Positions 4,852 to 5,341 of a DNA stretch of 5,341 nt are shown in pieces. Position 1 is the first letter of the stretch. Every line of letters starts with the position of its first letter. The position numbers and the translations under genes are program-made. Source of the stretch: Chroococcidiopsidaceae cyanobacterium CP_BM_RX_35 (GTDB lineage: Bacteria > Cyanobacteriota > Cyanobacteriia > Cyanobacteriales > Chroococcidiopsidaceae); assembly GCA_019242465.1 (NCBI GenBank), contig JAFAVL010000271.1, positions 1-5,341 on the forward strand. The letters run 5' to 3'. The notes under the pieces were generated by a model that was not told where the DNA came from, searched no databases, and worked only from the letters and a program-made list of their open reading frames with translations.

Positions 4852-4864
4852 AGGATTGAATCCT
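4852..4864. promoter_or_regulatory. 13-bp near-perfect palindrome upstream of the GTPase gene
   Basis: AGGATT-G-AATCCT is an inverted repeat with a single central base, ending 28 bases before the ATG and 18 bases before the ribosome binding site. It could be a small operator or a leader hairpin. No known regulator site is recognised. Confidence 0.25.
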
Positions 4865-4882
4865 GGTAAGAGCACGGATTTT

Positions 4883-4888
4883 GGAGGA
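4883..4888 (+). promoter_or_regulatory. Ribosome binding site of the GTPase-like gene
   Basis: GGAGGA lies four bases before the ATG at 4893. It is the best Shine-Dalgarno match in the window and fixes the start. Confidence 0.75.
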
Positions 4889-4892
4889 ACGG

Positions 4893-5341
4893 ATGGCTGT
4901 CAAGTGGCAACGACCTGTTTTAGTGGGTGGAATTGGTTTATCATTTGCGCTGTGGTTGCTACAGAGTTTGCATCACTCGGTAGCTCAACTAAGTGAATTT
5001 GGGTTGTGGGGAGCGATCACACTCATCATCGGGCTTTGGTTATTCCAGCAGTTGGGTCAAGCGAAACCAAGCAATTCACCATCAATTGAATCACCACTAG
5101 ACCGAGCAATAGTGGAAAAAGCAATAGCTCAGGCAGAAGAGCTTGTGAGCCAACTGGCAGCAGAGGCAGAAAACCATGAGGCGAAGGTAGAATTGCAGCA
5201 ACGAGTTGCTCAACTGCAAACTGAGTTAGATCGCCAGGAAATCCGGCTGGCGATCGCTGGTGGTCAAGCAGTAGGCAAAACCACATTGATACGAGTTCTA
5301 GAATCTAGTTGGGTACCGCAACAGCAGTTATCTCTAAGCTT
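4893..5341 (+). CDS. Membrane-anchored P-loop GTPase-like protein, N-terminal part, runs off right edge
   Basis: The frame is open from the ATG for 149 codons to the window end. Two hydrophobic segments, about residues 8-27 (PVLVGGIGLSFALWLL) and 36-53 (FGLWGAITLIIGLWLF), form a membrane hairpin. Residues 70-118 are Ala/Glu/Gln-rich with heptad character, likely a coiled coil. Residues 119-131, LAIAGGQAVGKTT, contain a perfect P-loop (GxxxxGKT: G123, G128, K129, T130). This order of membrane anchor, coil, then G domain is what I recall for cyanobacterial Era/YcjF-like GTPases that carry a DUF697 domain further on. The G2-G5 motifs lie beyond the edge, so nucleotide specificity is unproven; an ATPase of the same fold is possible. 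A HIP1 octamer sits inside the P-loop coding region. Confidence 0.75.
   Translation, partial: MAVKWQRPVLVGGIGLSFALWLLQSLHHSVAQLSEFGLWGAITLIIGLWLFQQLGQAKPSNSPSIESPLDRAIVEKAIAQAEELVSQLAAEAENHEAKVELQQRVAQLQTELDRQEIRLAIAGGQAVGKTTLIRVLESSWVPQQQLSLS
5250..5257. repeat. HIP1 octamer
   Basis: GCGATCGC, the highly iterated palindrome of many cyanobacterial genomes. This is the only perfect copy I found in the window, and it lies in the intact right-hand gene. Confidence 0.8.

Noticed and set aside
4681..4875. Minus-strand 64-codon frame
   Set aside because: Opposes a more protein-like plus-strand frame; no ribosome binding site and unconvincing composition.
5026..5286. Minus-strand 86-codon frame
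   Set aside because: Leucine/proline-rich antisense of the coiled-coil and P-loop region of the GTPase-like gene.

Overview
The window looks cyanobacterial. One HIP1 octamer (GCGATCGC) lies in the right-hand gene, several genes encode cyanobacterial-type envelope proteins, base composition is moderately AT-rich, and most genes lack a strong Shine-Dalgarno site. No marker gene fixes the genus. The density of broken genes and a possible transposase scrap suggest an accessory or eroding stretch of chromosome; that is inference.

Except at the right edge, every supported gene lies on the minus strand, so transcription runs right to left. From high to low coordinates: a secreted Pro/Ser-rich protein with two 21-residue tandem repeats (4049-4513); the remains of a pentameric ligand-gated ion channel (pLGIC, GLIC-like), about 3667-4033; a frameshifted transposase-like C-terminal fragment (3394-3653); an MliC-family lysozyme-inhibitor domain whose signal peptide is separated from it by an in-frame TAA (2912-3349); an exported HAD-superfamily acid phosphatase (1978-2685); a small secreted protein of unknown function whose signal peptide appears cut short by a one-base slip (1117-1551, probable original start near 1603); a half-size FUSC-like membrane protein (134-751); and an unidentified reading frame leaving the left edge (1-65). 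On the plus strand at the right edge is the N-terminal part of a membrane-anchored P-loop GTPase-like protein (4893-5341 and beyond), preceded by scraps of open frame (4587-4819).

The shared theme is the cell envelope: four consecutive minus-strand genes or gene remnants encode exported products, followed by a membrane protein. Intergenic gaps of about 226 to 426 bp argue against one operon. Some genes carry their own signals: a good RBS for the phosphatase, a promoter-like pair and RBS for MliC, and a TATAAT box for the repeat protein. The phosphatase and the GTPase look intact over what is visible.

The most notable discovery is the pLGIC remnant, which no long ORF reveals. The start of its extracellular domain and its TM2-TM3 segment are both recognisable, in two different frames, with the roughly 170 residues between them missing. 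The second is the MliC gene, where a textbook signal peptide ends in ALA followed by a TAA at the expected cleavage site, in the same frame as the mature domain.
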